Assembly: GCF_938030815.1 (NCBI RefSeq)
Contig: NZ_CALHII010000171.1
Span: 1 to 23,845, forward strand
DNA: 23,845 nt
Source of the DNA: an uncultured Campylobacter sp.
GTDB taxonomy: Bacteria > Campylobacterota > Campylobacteria > Campylobacterales > Campylobacteraceae
Direction of reading: 5' to 3'
Below are positions 16,310 to 23,845 of this stretch, one piece after another (within the stretch, counting starts at the first letter, position 1; every line of letters begins with the position of its first letter). Position numbers and translations under genes: made by a program. The notes beneath the pieces were generated by a model, which saw only the letters and a list, made by a program, of their open reading frames with translations, had not been told where the DNA came from and searched no databases.

Positions 16310-17359
16310 CTAAGCGTACGTCTCCAAAATATCGTAGTTGGTGTTGCGCTTGGCGGGTATTTCGCCTACGTCGCGGATCAGCGCTATCATCTCGTCCTTG
16401 CTCATCCGAAAGCTCGCGCCTGCGGCCTTTACGACGTTTTCCTCCATCATCGTGCTTCCCAGATCGTTCGCGCCGAATTTTAGCGCCAACTGCCCGATGT
16501 AGCTACCCTGCGTGACCCAGCTGCTTTGGACGTTTTTGAAATTATCCAAAAATAGCCGCGAAACGGCGAGTAGGCGCAAGTAGCGGTTTGGGCTTTGCTT
16601 TTTGATCTCTGGGTGCTCGCGCAAAAGGCGGGTGTTTTGCCCCTGAAAGCTCCATAAAATGAACGCTCGAAAGCCGCCCGTGCGGTCTTGCAGCTCGCGG
16701 ATTTTTTCCCAGTGCTCTACGATCTCGCGCGTACTTTCAAGCGTGCCAAACATCATCGTGGCGGTCGTTTTCATACCGATGCCGTGCGCCTCCTCGTGCA
16801 CTCTAAGCCACGTGGCGCTGTCGCTTTTGCGCGGCGCTACGAGGTCTCGCACGCGGTCGCTTAAAATTTCGGCTCCGGCTCCGGGCATCGAGTAGAGCCC
16901 CTTGGCTTGCAGCCTGCGAAGCACTTCGAGCGTGCTGATGCCGCTAAGACGCGCGATATAATCGATCTCGATCGCCGAGAAGCCGTGGATCGTGATGCTC
17001 GGGTACTTTTTGCGGATGAACTCCACCAGATCCTCGTACCATTCGATTTTCAGCTTCGGATGGACGCCGCCTTGAAATAAAATTTGCGTGCCGCCCACGG
17101 CGATGAGCTCCTCGATCTTTTCGCTAATCTGCTCAAAGCTCAGCACGTAGGCGTCCGCGTCGCTTGCGTGGCGGTAAAATGCGCAAAATTTGCAATCTAC
17201 CATGCAGGCGTTGGTGTAGTTTATGTTTCGATCGATGATGAAAGTCGTGACGCGATCCGGGTGCAGCTCGCGCTTGCGCGTAAACGCCGCGCGCCCAAGC
17301 TCGTTTAGATCGGCGTGCTCGATTAGCTCTAGCGCCTCATCGGCGCTCATTCTAGCCAT
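16310..17359 (-). CDS. mqnC: Cyclic dehypoxanthine futalosine synthase (radical SAM)
   Basis: This 349-residue protein has a radical SAM cluster motif in CMVDCKFCAF (C52, C56, C59), preceded by DRNINYTN. The stretches FSAIEIDYIARLSG, GLYSMPGAGAEILSDRVR and KTTATMMFG are characteristic of MqnC, which closes the ring of dehypoxanthine futalosine in the futalosine pathway to menaquinone, the route used by Campylobacter and Helicobacter. It acts in the cytoplasm using a 4Fe-4S cluster and S-adenosylmethionine. The ATG at 17357-17359 has AAAGGGAG just upstream and overlaps the nfeD stop by 8 bp, so it is probably translated from the same message as the SPFH and NfeD genes. MqnE, a related enzyme, is less likely given the motif text. 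Other mqn genes are not in the window. Confidence 0.93.
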   Translation of the reverse strand: MARMSADEALELIEHADLNELGRAAFTRKRELHPDRVTTFIIDRNINYTNACMVDCKFCAFYRHASDADAYVLSFEQISEKIEELIAVGGTQILFQGGVHPKLKIEWYEDLVEFIRKKYPSITIHGFSAIEIDYIARLSGISTLEVLRRLQAKGLYSMPGAGAEILSDRVRDLVAPRKSDSATWLRVHEEAHGIGMKTTATMMFGTLESTREIVEHWEKIRELQDRTGGFRAFILWSFQGQNTRLLREHPEIKKQSPNRYLRLLAVSRLFLDNFKNVQSSWVTQGSYIGQLALKFGANDLGSTMMEENVVKAAGASFRMSKDEMIALIRDVGEIPAKRNTNYDILETYA

Positions 17360-17894
17360 TGGCTCCCTTTAAATTTGCATCGCTCGCGGCGACGTTAGAA
17401 TTTTTATCGTCGGCACCCGTGCTGTCCGTGCCGCTTAAATTTGCGTCGCCGTCATTTAAATTTACGCCGTCTGCGCCGCTAGAATTTCGACTGCTATCTT
17501 TTTTAATTACGATCTGGCCGTTTTTTACGCCTAAAATTTCGATGCGGTCTCCCTCGTTCAGATCTGAAATTTCATCGCTTTTCCAAAACGTGCCTTTGAA
17601 ATAGACCATGTCGTTTTTGACGGTGCCGGTGCCGCTTTCGTCTAAAAAATTATCCTCATGCTTCTCTTCGGGTTTGAAAAAGCGCGATTTTAGCGGCCTT
17701 TTAAGTGCAATCAGAAGCACGAACGAAAGCACGAACGAAAGCAGAATTTGCACGTCCCAATCAAGATGAAAGCCGAAGCTCAAAAGCCCCGTGATGAAAA
17801 ATCCGGCGCTGAAAAATATAAAGGTAAAATCCATCACCAAAAGTTCGACGATCGCCAAAATCACGCCGATTATGATAAAAATCAGCGCGTTCAT
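17352..17894 (-). CDS. NfeD-like membrane protein with a repeat-derived tail
   Basis: A 180-residue short NfeD protein. It has three membrane helices (about 2-20, 23-43 and 47-65) followed by an OB-fold-like domain at about 85-132 (FKGTFWKSDE, then EGDRIEILGVKNGQIVIKK). NfeD proteins are partners of SPFH proteins in membrane microdomains, and the upstream gene is exactly that, joined by an ATGA overlap at 17891-17894. Residues about 133-180 are a polar, N/D/S/G/A-rich tail unlike the family; its N-L dipeptides come from AAATTT-type words, like those in the flanking intergenic DNA. The gene overlaps mqnC by 8 bp. The family call is sound; the membrane-quality role is inferred from the partner. 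Confidence 0.87.
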   Translation of the reverse strand: MNALIFIIIGVILAIVELLVMDFTFIFFSAGFFITGLLSFGFHLDWDVQILLSFVLSFVLLIALKRPLKSRFFKPEEKHEDNFLDESGTGTVKNDMVYFKGTFWKSDEISDLNEGDRIEILGVKNGQIVIKKDSSRNSSGADGVNLNDGDANLSGTDSTGADDKNSNVAASDANLKGANG

Positions 17895-18811
17895 TTAGCA
17901 TCCTTCGCGCCGTTTTTGTCGAGGAATTCTTTAAGCACGCTAAGAGAGCCGATAAGCTCGCTCGTTTCGTAAGGGATCAAAATTTTATCCTTGCTCGGGT
18001 TTTTGGACAGCTCGCTGAAGGCGTTTACGCGACCCTGCGCGAGCAGGTATTCCGCCGCAAAGCTAGAAGCGCTCATCGCTAAATTTATACTGTCCATCGC
18101 GTCTTTTTGACCCTGTGCTAGCGCGATCTGCTCGTATTTTTTAGCATCCGCCATACGCTCGATCGCCTCGGCTTCGAGCACTTTCTCTTGCTTTAGCGCT
18201 TCGGCGTTTCGGATGAGGGCTGCTTTTTCAGCCTCGGCTTTAAGCTCGATCGCGCGCTTTTCGCGCTCTGCCTTCATCTGCATATTCATCGCCTCTTCGA
18301 TGCCGTGCGGTACCGAAATTTCGGAGATCTCCACGCGCATGATCTTTACGCCCCAGTTATCCGCGGCGTCGCCCAGAGCGATTTGTAGCTTGGAATTTAG
18401 CTGATCGCGCGAGCTAAGCGTGCTATCTAGGCTCATCTCGCCGATCGCGCTACGTAGCGTCGTCATCGCTAAATTTGAAATCGCGCGACGATAATCCTCG
18501 ACGTTATAAAGCGCCATCTTACCGTCGATAACCTTCAAAAACACGATACCGTCGACGCTTATGTTGACGTTATCTTTGGTGATGACCTGTTGCTTGCTTA
18601 TATCCACCAGCTGCTCGCGCACGCTCATCTTCGCGCGCACCGCGTCAAAAAACGGCACGATGATGTGAAAGCCGCCGTCAAGCACCTTATGAAAGCGACC
18701 CAGTCGCTCGATGATTAAAATTTCCGATTGCGAGACGATCTTGACCCCCATCTTTAGAATTGCCGCGATGAGGACGCAAAATACTATTACCGTAGTTACG
18801 AACCCTTCCAT
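17891..18811 (-). CDS. SPFH/stomatin-like membrane protein (QmcA type)
   Basis: This 306-residue protein starts with one membrane helix (MEGFVTTVIVFCVLIAAILK), then an SPFH domain (SEILIIERLGRFHKVLDGG, FFDAVRAKMSVREQLVDI, VDGIVFLKV, and DYRRAISNLAMTTLRSAIGE). A long charged coiled coil follows (about 165-235, rich in A, E and K), and then a tail. These proteins form large rings at membrane microdomains and often act on membrane protein quality control. ATG at 18809-18811 is preferred over an in-frame ATG nine codons upstream, because AGGAG sits 6 bp before it and the helix begins at once. An ideal extended -10 element lies about 30 bp upstream. The TGA overlaps the NfeD start. Confidence 0.92.
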   Translation of the reverse strand: MEGFVTTVIVFCVLIAAILKMGVKIVSQSEILIIERLGRFHKVLDGGFHIIVPFFDAVRAKMSVREQLVDISKQQVITKDNVNISVDGIVFLKVIDGKMALYNVEDYRRAISNLAMTTLRSAIGEMSLDSTLSSRDQLNSKLQIALGDAADNWGVKIMRVEISEISVPHGIEEAMNMQMKAEREKRAIELKAEAEKAALIRNAEALKQEKVLEAEAIERMADAKKYEQIALAQGQKDAMDSINLAMSASSFAAEYLLAQGRVNAFSELSKNPSKDKILIPYETSELIGSLSVLKEFLDKNGAKDAK

Positions 18812-18837
18812 TTTCACTCCTGAATTAAAATTTCGCA

Positions 18838-18846
18838 ATTATAGCA
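18838..18846 (-). promoter_or_regulatory. Extended -10 promoter for the SPFH-nfeD-mqnC operon
   Basis: The minus strand reads TGCTATAAT, a perfect extended -10 element (TGnTATAAT), the main promoter feature of Campylobacter vegetative genes. It ends 26 bp upstream of the SPFH start codon, leaving a short leader with the AGGAG site. Confidence 0.75.
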
Positions 18847-18879
18847 TTTTTAGCTTATTTTGGCTTTTAAGGCGCGTCG

Positions 18880-18888
18880 TGATACAAT
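18880..18888 (+). promoter_or_regulatory. Extended -10 promoter for the MFS gene
   Basis: TGATACAAT matches TGnTATAAT with one mismatch and lies 41 bp before the start codon at 18930. It is divergent from the SPFH promoter, about 34 bp away, so the two could share regulation. Confidence 0.5.
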
Positions 18889-18929
18889 TTCGCTAGATTT
18901 TTTATATTAAATTTACGGGATAAAATTTT

Positions 18930-20120
18930 ATGATCAGATACATCGTGCTACTTCGCCATTCACGAAACTACCGCCTGCTCTTTTCGGCGGGTTTTATATG
19001 TATGTTCGGCTTGTGGTTTTCGGTCGTTGGGATCGCTACGCTGCTGATTGAGCTTGGCGCGCCGGTGTGGGCGATTACGGCGGTGGGCGTCGTTTCGTTC
19101 GTGCCGAACGTTTTTTTAGCGCCCATCAACGGCATCATCGTGGATAAATTTCAACCAAAGCCGCTGATGACGGCGATGTTTATAACCGAGATGATCAGTA
19201 TTTTCATGCTGATTTTTATCGATAGTTTGGATTATTTGTGGCTGCTGCTTCTGATCGTAGTCGTGCGCAGTGTCGCAGGCACGCTGTTTTTTCAAACCGA
19301 ATCATCTACGCTGCCGAAATTTCTAAGCCGCCCCTATCTCAAGCTTGCTAACGAGATGACGGGCATTATCTGGACGATCACATATACTTTCGGCATGGCG
19401 AGTGCGGGTATTTTTATCCACTATTTCGGCGTGCGAGCGGCATTTATTTTGGATTTTTGCTTATATATTTTTTCATTTTTCATCCTGCTGCGGCTAAATT
19501 TTAAAGACCTCGCAAGAAACGCGCGTGAGCCCGTGTTTAAGATGCTCAAAGAGGGCTTTTCCTACCTGCGCTCGCATCCCTTGGTGGTGCATCTCATCGT
19601 GCTTCACGCCTTTGTCGCCGTCACCACCTACGACAATCTCATCGCGCTTCTTGCGAAGTATAAATACAAAGAAATTTTAAGCGCCTCGCTAGTCATCGGG
19701 CTTATGAATATGTCGCGCTCGGTGGCTGCGTTTTTCGGACAGATATGGCTAAGCAAGATCGTAAATAAGCATACCTTTTTTTGGCTATTGCTGGGGCAGT
19801 TTGCGGGCATCGCGCTGTGGGCGGTGCTGGAGTTTAACTACTGGCTTTCGTTTGCGGGTATGATCGCGGCGGGATTTTTCATCACGACGGTGTGGTCGTA
19901 TTCTTTTACGCAGCTGCAAAACCACGTCGATAGGGAGTTTTTCGGGCGCGTCATCGCCTACAACGACATGGCGTATTTCATCGTCGCGACGCTCGTGTCG
20001 GCTGCGATCGGATTTTTCTTCGAGCTTGGATTTTCGCTCTCGCAAATCACCTTCGGCATGGGCTTTATGTTCGCAATCGCGGCGTTTTATTATAAATTTT
20101 TGATCTACGAAAAAATTTAA
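18930..20120 (+). CDS. MFS transporter, MFS_3/EntS-like group
   Basis: This 396-residue protein has about 12 hydrophobic segments. Typical MFS features are a loop with PINGIIVDKFQPKPL between helices 2 and 3 (the D-K-F-x-P-K version of motif A), and a central basic loop (NFKDLARNAREPVFKMLKEG) dividing two six-helix halves. This split-half pattern and the short N-terminus resemble the MFS_3 group with EntS-type exporters, but no substrate can be named. The start ATG has ACGGGAT about 10 bp upstream. It faces the next MFS gene, with only 10 bp between their stop codons. It is the only complete plus-strand gene in the Campylobacter half. Confidence 0.88.
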   Translation: MIRYIVLLRHSRNYRLLFSAGFICMFGLWFSVVGIATLLIELGAPVWAITAVGVVSFVPNVFLAPINGIIVDKFQPKPLMTAMFITEMISIFMLIFIDSLDYLWLLLLIVVVRSVAGTLFFQTESSTLPKFLSRPYLKLANEMTGIIWTITYTFGMASAGIFIHYFGVRAAFILDFCLYIFSFFILLRLNFKDLARNAREPVFKMLKEGFSYLRSHPLVVHLIVLHAFVAVTTYDNLIALLAKYKYKEILSASLVIGLMNMSRSVAAFFGQIWLSKIVNKHTFFWLLLGQFAGIALWAVLEFNYWLSFAGMIAAGFFITTVWSYSFTQLQNHVDREFFGRVIAYNDMAYFIVATLVSAAIGFFFELGFSLSQITFGMGFMFAIAAFYYKFLIYEKI

Positions 20121-20130
20121 AATCAAGCCG

Positions 20131-21282
20131 CTATCTTTTCGGCGCGATCTCGGGGCGAAAGATAGCAAATACGAATAAAAAGCTCATCGCTGCGAAAAAT
20201 ACCCAGATAAAGCCGTTTGCGCCCAAAAATTTCATCATCGCGCCGATTATCAAAGGCGAGCAGAGCGACGCGCTCGAATAGATAAAGAGCATCGCCGCCG
20301 AAATTTGCACGCGAGATGCACCCTCGCCGGTGATGGAGTCGTTCGCGCGTGCAATGGCGAGCGAATACAAAGGAAAGGCGCCGAATCCTAATATCAGCGC
20401 AAGCGCGCACGTTAGGATGAAGCTTTTAGCAAAAAATAGTGCCGCGCAAGCTACGATACCGATGGCGCAAACTATCATTATCGCGCGTTTGCGGCCGAAT
20501 TTATCCGAGATTATGCCGCAAATAAGCTGCGATAGGAAGCCTCCGACCATCGCCGATCCCATAAATGCGCCCACCGAGCCCACTCCAAGCCCCGCGCTTA
20601 GCACGAAAACGCTCGCCATCGAAAAAAAGCCGTTAATCAAAATGCCCGCGCAAACCACCGTCGCAAACGCAAGCGGCGGCACGATCGAAATTTGCGGCAT
20701 CGAGACGCGCATGCGAGCGGGAACTCTGGGAGGGTTGAAGCGGATTAAATTTACCGGCAGCAGCGCTAGGATGATGAAAAATGCGCTTAGCACGAAGACC
20801 TTCATCGTTCCGAAATTTAGCGCCAAGATTATAACTCCTATCGCAAACGCGCCGTAAAAAACCGCTTCGTAGATCGCGAGCACGCGGGAGCGGATGGAGT
20901 TTGTGATCTTTGAGTTTATCCAGCTTTCGATTATCATCAAAAGCGCGTAATAACAAAAGCCCAAAATGAAGCGCAAAATCGCCCAATACACGAGGTTTGA
21001 GCCTAGATCGTGCAGCATTGCAGCAATTCCGAAAAGCGCCGTAAATACTGCGTATGCCCGCACGTACGAGAGCGCGCCGATTATCGAAGGCACGAAAAAG
21101 CCGCTAAAGATCGCTCCTAAAAAGAAAAACGCCGAAATCGCTCCGATCTCAAGCTCGCTGTGGCCGGATTCTTTTAGCATGATGCCCGCGCTTGCGATGA
21201 CTAGCGCGTCGCCGATAAACATAAAGAAAATCCCCAGAAATAGGGGGCTTAGCGAGCGTGCCGCGCGCATAGATTCAAACAA
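20131..21282 (-). CDS. MFS transporter, YcaD-like group
   Basis: A 383-residue inner-membrane protein with about 12 hydrophobic segments. MIIESWINSKI in helix 4-5 and the following SRVLAIYEA stretch resemble YcaD-type permeases, and DKFGRKRAI is a clear motif A in the second half. The substrate is unknown. The start is TTG at 21280-21282, with AAGGGAAAG just upstream; an in-frame ATG four codons later lacks a ribosome site, so the TTG is preferred, with moderate certainty. It is convergent with the neighbouring MFS gene and unrelated to it in detail, so the pair is not a recent duplication. Confidence 0.87.
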   Translation of the reverse strand: MFESMRAARSLSPLFLGIFFMFIGDALVIASAGIMLKESGHSELEIGAISAFFFLGAIFSGFFVPSIIGALSYVRAYAVFTALFGIAAMLHDLGSNLVYWAILRFILGFCYYALLMIIESWINSKITNSIRSRVLAIYEAVFYGAFAIGVIILALNFGTMKVFVLSAFFIILALLPVNLIRFNPPRVPARMRVSMPQISIVPPLAFATVVCAGILINGFFSMASVFVLSAGLGVGSVGAFMGSAMVGGFLSQLICGIISDKFGRKRAIMIVCAIGIVACAALFFAKSFILTCALALILGFGAFPLYSLAIARANDSITGEGASRVQISAAMLFIYSSASLCSPLIIGAMMKFLGANGFIWVFFAAMSFLFVFAIFRPEIAPKR

Positions 21283-21795
21283 TGACTTTCCCTTGGAATT
21301 GAATTTGGCGTATTGTAGCCTTTTATTGATTAAAGCTCGGTTTTTATGTAAAAAATATTTGAAAAATTTCGATTCGGATAGGGATTTTAAAAAGATGCGA
21401 AAATTTATAAAGAAAAATCAAGCCAAAATTTTATCGCAGATGCCTAAGATCAAGTGCAGGTAGTGCGCCGAAAAGCCCAGCGTGCGATAAAATTTTACCG
21501 CAGCGGTTTTAAAACGGCGCGAGCGTTTAAATTTAGAGGCAGGTCCGCAACGAAGCGCTGAAATTTTAAGATAAAATTTTAATCCAAACGTTAAAGCTCT
21601 GGCAGCCGTGCCTCGTCGCATCAAAGAGACGAGTTTTATCAAAAAGCCCTGCAGCCAAAACCGCTATCCGCGCGGCTAAATTTCAAAATAAAATTTCAAT
21701 CTTTGCGGATAAATTTATGCGACTTGCTTCTAAAGATAAAATTTTAAAATTTCATAGAGCAAAACCGGGGCGCAAAAGGGGCAGAATTTAAAATT
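21283..21795. repeat. Gene-free gap dense in AAATTT words
   Basis: About 513 bp between two minus-strand genes, the YcaD-like gene and the MsbA-like gene. Many AAATTT, AAAATTT and AAATTTT words occur, especially in 21480-21580 and 21660-21790. An open frame at 21418-21642 on the minus strand is composed of such words and shows no family. No RNA gene or terminator is evident. Confidence 0.55.
21312..21317 (-). promoter_or_regulatory. Possible -10 element for the YcaD-like gene
   Basis: The minus strand reads TACAAT 29 bp before the TTG start, preceded by GGC rather than the ideal TGn. This is a plausible but weak promoter match. Confidence 0.3.
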
Positions 21796-23517
21796 CTAGC
21801 CGTTTTGCATGATCCCCTTTAGGCTGCGATATTCCTCGCATTCGCCCGTTAGCTTCGCGTCGGTGCCGATGGCGAGGATGCGACCGTTTTTCATCACGGC
21901 GATATTATCGGCGCGCTCGATCGTGGAGAGGCGGTGAGCGATTACAAAGACGATTTTGCTTTGTTTGATCTTTTCGATGACGTTTGAGATCTCCTTTTCG
22001 CTCGCGTTATCCAGCGCCGAAGTCGCCTCGTCGAATATTAAAATTTGCGGGTCCTTATACAGCGCTCGCGCGATGGCGATGCGTTGGCGCTGTCCCCCGC
22101 TAAGATTTGCGCCGAACTCGCTAAGCACGGTGTAAATTCCATCCTTCATCGAGCTTACGAACTCATAGGCGTTGGCTAGCTTGAGCGCCTCTATGACGCG
22201 CTGTTCGTTAAATTCCGCGCCGTAGCTTACGTTTTGCGCGATCGTGTCGTTGAAAATATAGACGCGCTGGCTTACCAGACCGATGTTTTCGCGCAGGCTA
22301 GGGATGCTAAACTCGCCGATCTCGTCGTTGCCGTTGAATAAAATTTTACCGCTGCTTGCGTCGTAAAAGCGCATCAGCAGGTTCACGACCGAGCTTTTGC
22401 CGCCGCCGCTGTTTCCGACGAGCGCTAAAATTTCGCCCTTTTTGACGCTAAAGCTTATGTCTTTCAGCGCCGCCTTGTCGCCGTAGTTTAGCGACACGTC
22501 GCAAAAGCTCACCGAGCCTATCTCGCCCATCTGCTTGCCGCCTCCGACGATCGTAGGCTCCAAGTCTATGAGCTCAAACGTCCGCTCGCTCGCTGCGATA
22601 GCGTCTTGCATGTTGTTGTAGAGCGATGAGACCTTTTTTATCGGGGTGTAGACCATAAAAAGCGCCGTAAGGAAGCTGAAAAAGCTGCCGATGCTCATTT
22701 GACCCGCGATGACCTCCTGTCCTCCGACGATGATCACCACGGCGATGCCCACGGCGCCCAGCATCTCCATGATCGGGCTTACCAGACACGTCGTTACGAC
22801 CGCCTTTAAATTTAGACTGAAAAATTTCTTGTTTTCGGCGTTAAATTTCTCCACTTCAAAGCTCTCGGCGTTGCTTGCCTTGACGATTTCGATGTTGGAG
22901 TAAATTTGACTGAGCGCCGAGGAGATATCGGATGTTTTCTCTTGAGACTCGCGCGAAATTTTCTTCATCCGCTTTGCAAGGCGCGAGAGCGGATATATCG
23001 CGCACGGAAAGACCACGAGCGCGAAAAACGAAAGCTTTGGGCTCTGATAGATCACGACGCCCAAAAGCCCCAAAATCGTAATGATCTGCGTGAAAAAATC
23101 GGGGATCATATTCGAAACTACGACGCGGATGCGCTCGATATCGTTGATCGTGCGGCTGATGAGCTCGCCCGTGCGGAAGCGGTTGAAAAAATCCACGTCC
23201 AGCCGCACGAGGCTTGCGACGAGCCTATCGCGGAAGCGGCGCACCGTGTCTTGACCGATGAAGGCGGTGAAGTAGTTTTGCATAAACGCGCCGCCGCTTT
23301 TCATCGCAAAAACCACGATGATCGCGATCGGAAGCGTGTAGAGATACGGCTCGTTTTTTTCGACGAAAATTTTATTTAAAACGGGCTCGACCAGCTTCGC
23401 GCTCGTAGCAGTCGCCACGCTCGTCATCACCATACCCAAAATCGCCAATGCAAACTGCGGCTTATAATCCCTAAAATAGGGCTTAAAGCGCGATAGTAAA
23501 GTTTTAAAGCCGTTCAA
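21796..23517 (-). CDS. msbA: MsbA-like lipid A export ABC transporter (fused permease-ATPase)
   Basis: This 573-residue half-transporter has six membrane helices in residues about 20-300 and an ATPase domain at about 335-570. Walker A GNSGGGKSS is at 368-376, signature LSGGQ at 472-476, Walker B ILIFDE at 492-497, and the switch histidine H528 in AHRLST. The permease has the DFFNRFRTGELISR coupling region typical of the MsbA/lipid exporter group. Homodimers flip lipid A-core across the inner membrane. Length and motifs match MsbA, but related multidrug exporters cannot be excluded without comparison. The start is TTG at 23515-23517 with AAAGGAT about 6 bp upstream; no suitable ATG is near. 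It is the last gene in the window. Confidence 0.87.
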   Translation of the reverse strand: MNGFKTLLSRFKPYFRDYKPQFALAILGMVMTSVATATSAKLVEPVLNKIFVEKNEPYLYTLPIAIIVVFAMKSGGAFMQNYFTAFIGQDTVRRFRDRLVASLVRLDVDFFNRFRTGELISRTINDIERIRVVVSNMIPDFFTQIITILGLLGVVIYQSPKLSFFALVVFPCAIYPLSRLAKRMKKISRESQEKTSDISSALSQIYSNIEIVKASNAESFEVEKFNAENKKFFSLNLKAVVTTCLVSPIMEMLGAVGIAVVIIVGGQEVIAGQMSIGSFFSFLTALFMVYTPIKKVSSLYNNMQDAIAASERTFELIDLEPTIVGGGKQMGEIGSVSFCDVSLNYGDKAALKDISFSVKKGEILALVGNSGGGKSSVVNLLMRFYDASSGKILFNGNDEIGEFSIPSLRENIGLVSQRVYIFNDTIAQNVSYGAEFNEQRVIEALKLANAYEFVSSMKDGIYTVLSEFGANLSGGQRQRIAIARALYKDPQILIFDEATSALDNASEKEISNVIEKIKQSKIVFVIAHRLSTIERADNIAVMKNGRILAIGTDAKLTGECEEYRSLKGIMQNG

Positions 23518-23845
23518 ATGCTATCCTTTTTTATAAAATTTTTAAAATTTAAAATCCAAAAATTCATGAAATTTCAAAATTGATGGAATTTCAAAATTCC
23601 TAAAATTCCAAAATTTATAATTCTAAAATTCCTTAAATTTTAGAATTTTGACCGCGATGCAGCACAAAATTTATGGGGCGGCGCGGGACTAATTTGCGCT
23701 TCGCAAGCTCGCCAAATCAACTCACTCGCATGCGGCGACCGTGCGGACGACGCCGAGATTTAGCTTTTTTGTTTGCCGCGTTCGAAGCATTAAGCGCTTA
23801 AAGCAAGCGAGTTTTTATTTGTCGCGATCTCTAAACGCTTTCGCA
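23518..23845. repeat. Degenerate AAAATT-type array upstream of msbA, then gene-free end
   Basis: Bases 23535-23650 are almost wholly made of closely packed variants of AAAATTCC, GAATTTTA and AAATTTC at roughly 10-bp steps, the densest such patch in the window. After it the sequence turns GC-rich and holds no gene. A perfect 12-bp palindrome, TTAAGCGCTTAA, lies at 23790-23801. Confidence 0.5.

Noticed and set aside
18930..21282. Recent tandem duplication of MFS genes
   Set aside because: The two proteins differ in motifs, length and orientation and belong to different MFS groups.

Overview
This window is most likely two unrelated genomes joined end to end. Bases 1 to about 10020 come from a Bacteroidales bacterium, probably Prevotella-like: they carry a SprA/Sov-type secretion gene, a promoter of the Bacteroidetes TTG-N19-TAnnTTTG form, and genes without clear Shine-Dalgarno sites. 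Bases from about 10014 to the end come from a Campylobacter-like epsilonproteobacterium: MqnC of the futalosine menaquinone route, clear AAAGGA ribosome binding sites, extended -10 promoters, and a very high density of the word AAATTT. At the join, sprA loses its 3' part and hisS, on the opposite strand, loses everything after its first 62 codons. The two share at most 7 bases (CTTTGCC, 10014-10020). An assembly or amplification chimera explains this better than gene transfer. A moderate-GC oral Campylobacter such as C. gracilis or C. showae would fit the second half, but that is inference.

Bacteroidales part: the 3' end of xseA and complete xseB (exonuclease VII) are followed by a membrane-anchored NERD-domain protein with a zinc ribbon, and then by about 0.9 kb without genes that holds six 22-bp tandem repeats. 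Next, on the minus strand, is a retron-type reverse transcriptase with a hydrophobic C-terminal tail. Directly upstream of it is a stretch that reads as a retron msr-msd RNA: a1/a2 arms, a TAGC branch-site motif, three hairpins and its own promoter. ruvA and the long, truncated sprA follow, translationally coupled by a GTGA overlap. The NERD gene and the retron form a small accessory pocket between housekeeping genes.

Campylobacter part, mostly on the minus strand: the hisS 5' end, a small DUF7832-like protein, recG with an insertion of about 340 codons, an M16-like protein lacking its zinc motif, mqnC, an nfeD-SPFH pair overlapping mqnC, two convergent MFS transporters and an msbA-like ABC exporter. 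All larger intergenic gaps are packed with AAATTT-containing words. The same words occur in frame in the recG insertion (reading K-I or E-I) and in the NfeD tail (reading N-L), so a nucleotide-level repeat seems to have expanded into coding DNA.

The two most interesting items are the compact retron with a membrane tail fused to its reverse transcriptase, and the AAATTT-derived expansion inside recG. The chimeric join must be taken into account before any synteny argument is made across position 10020.
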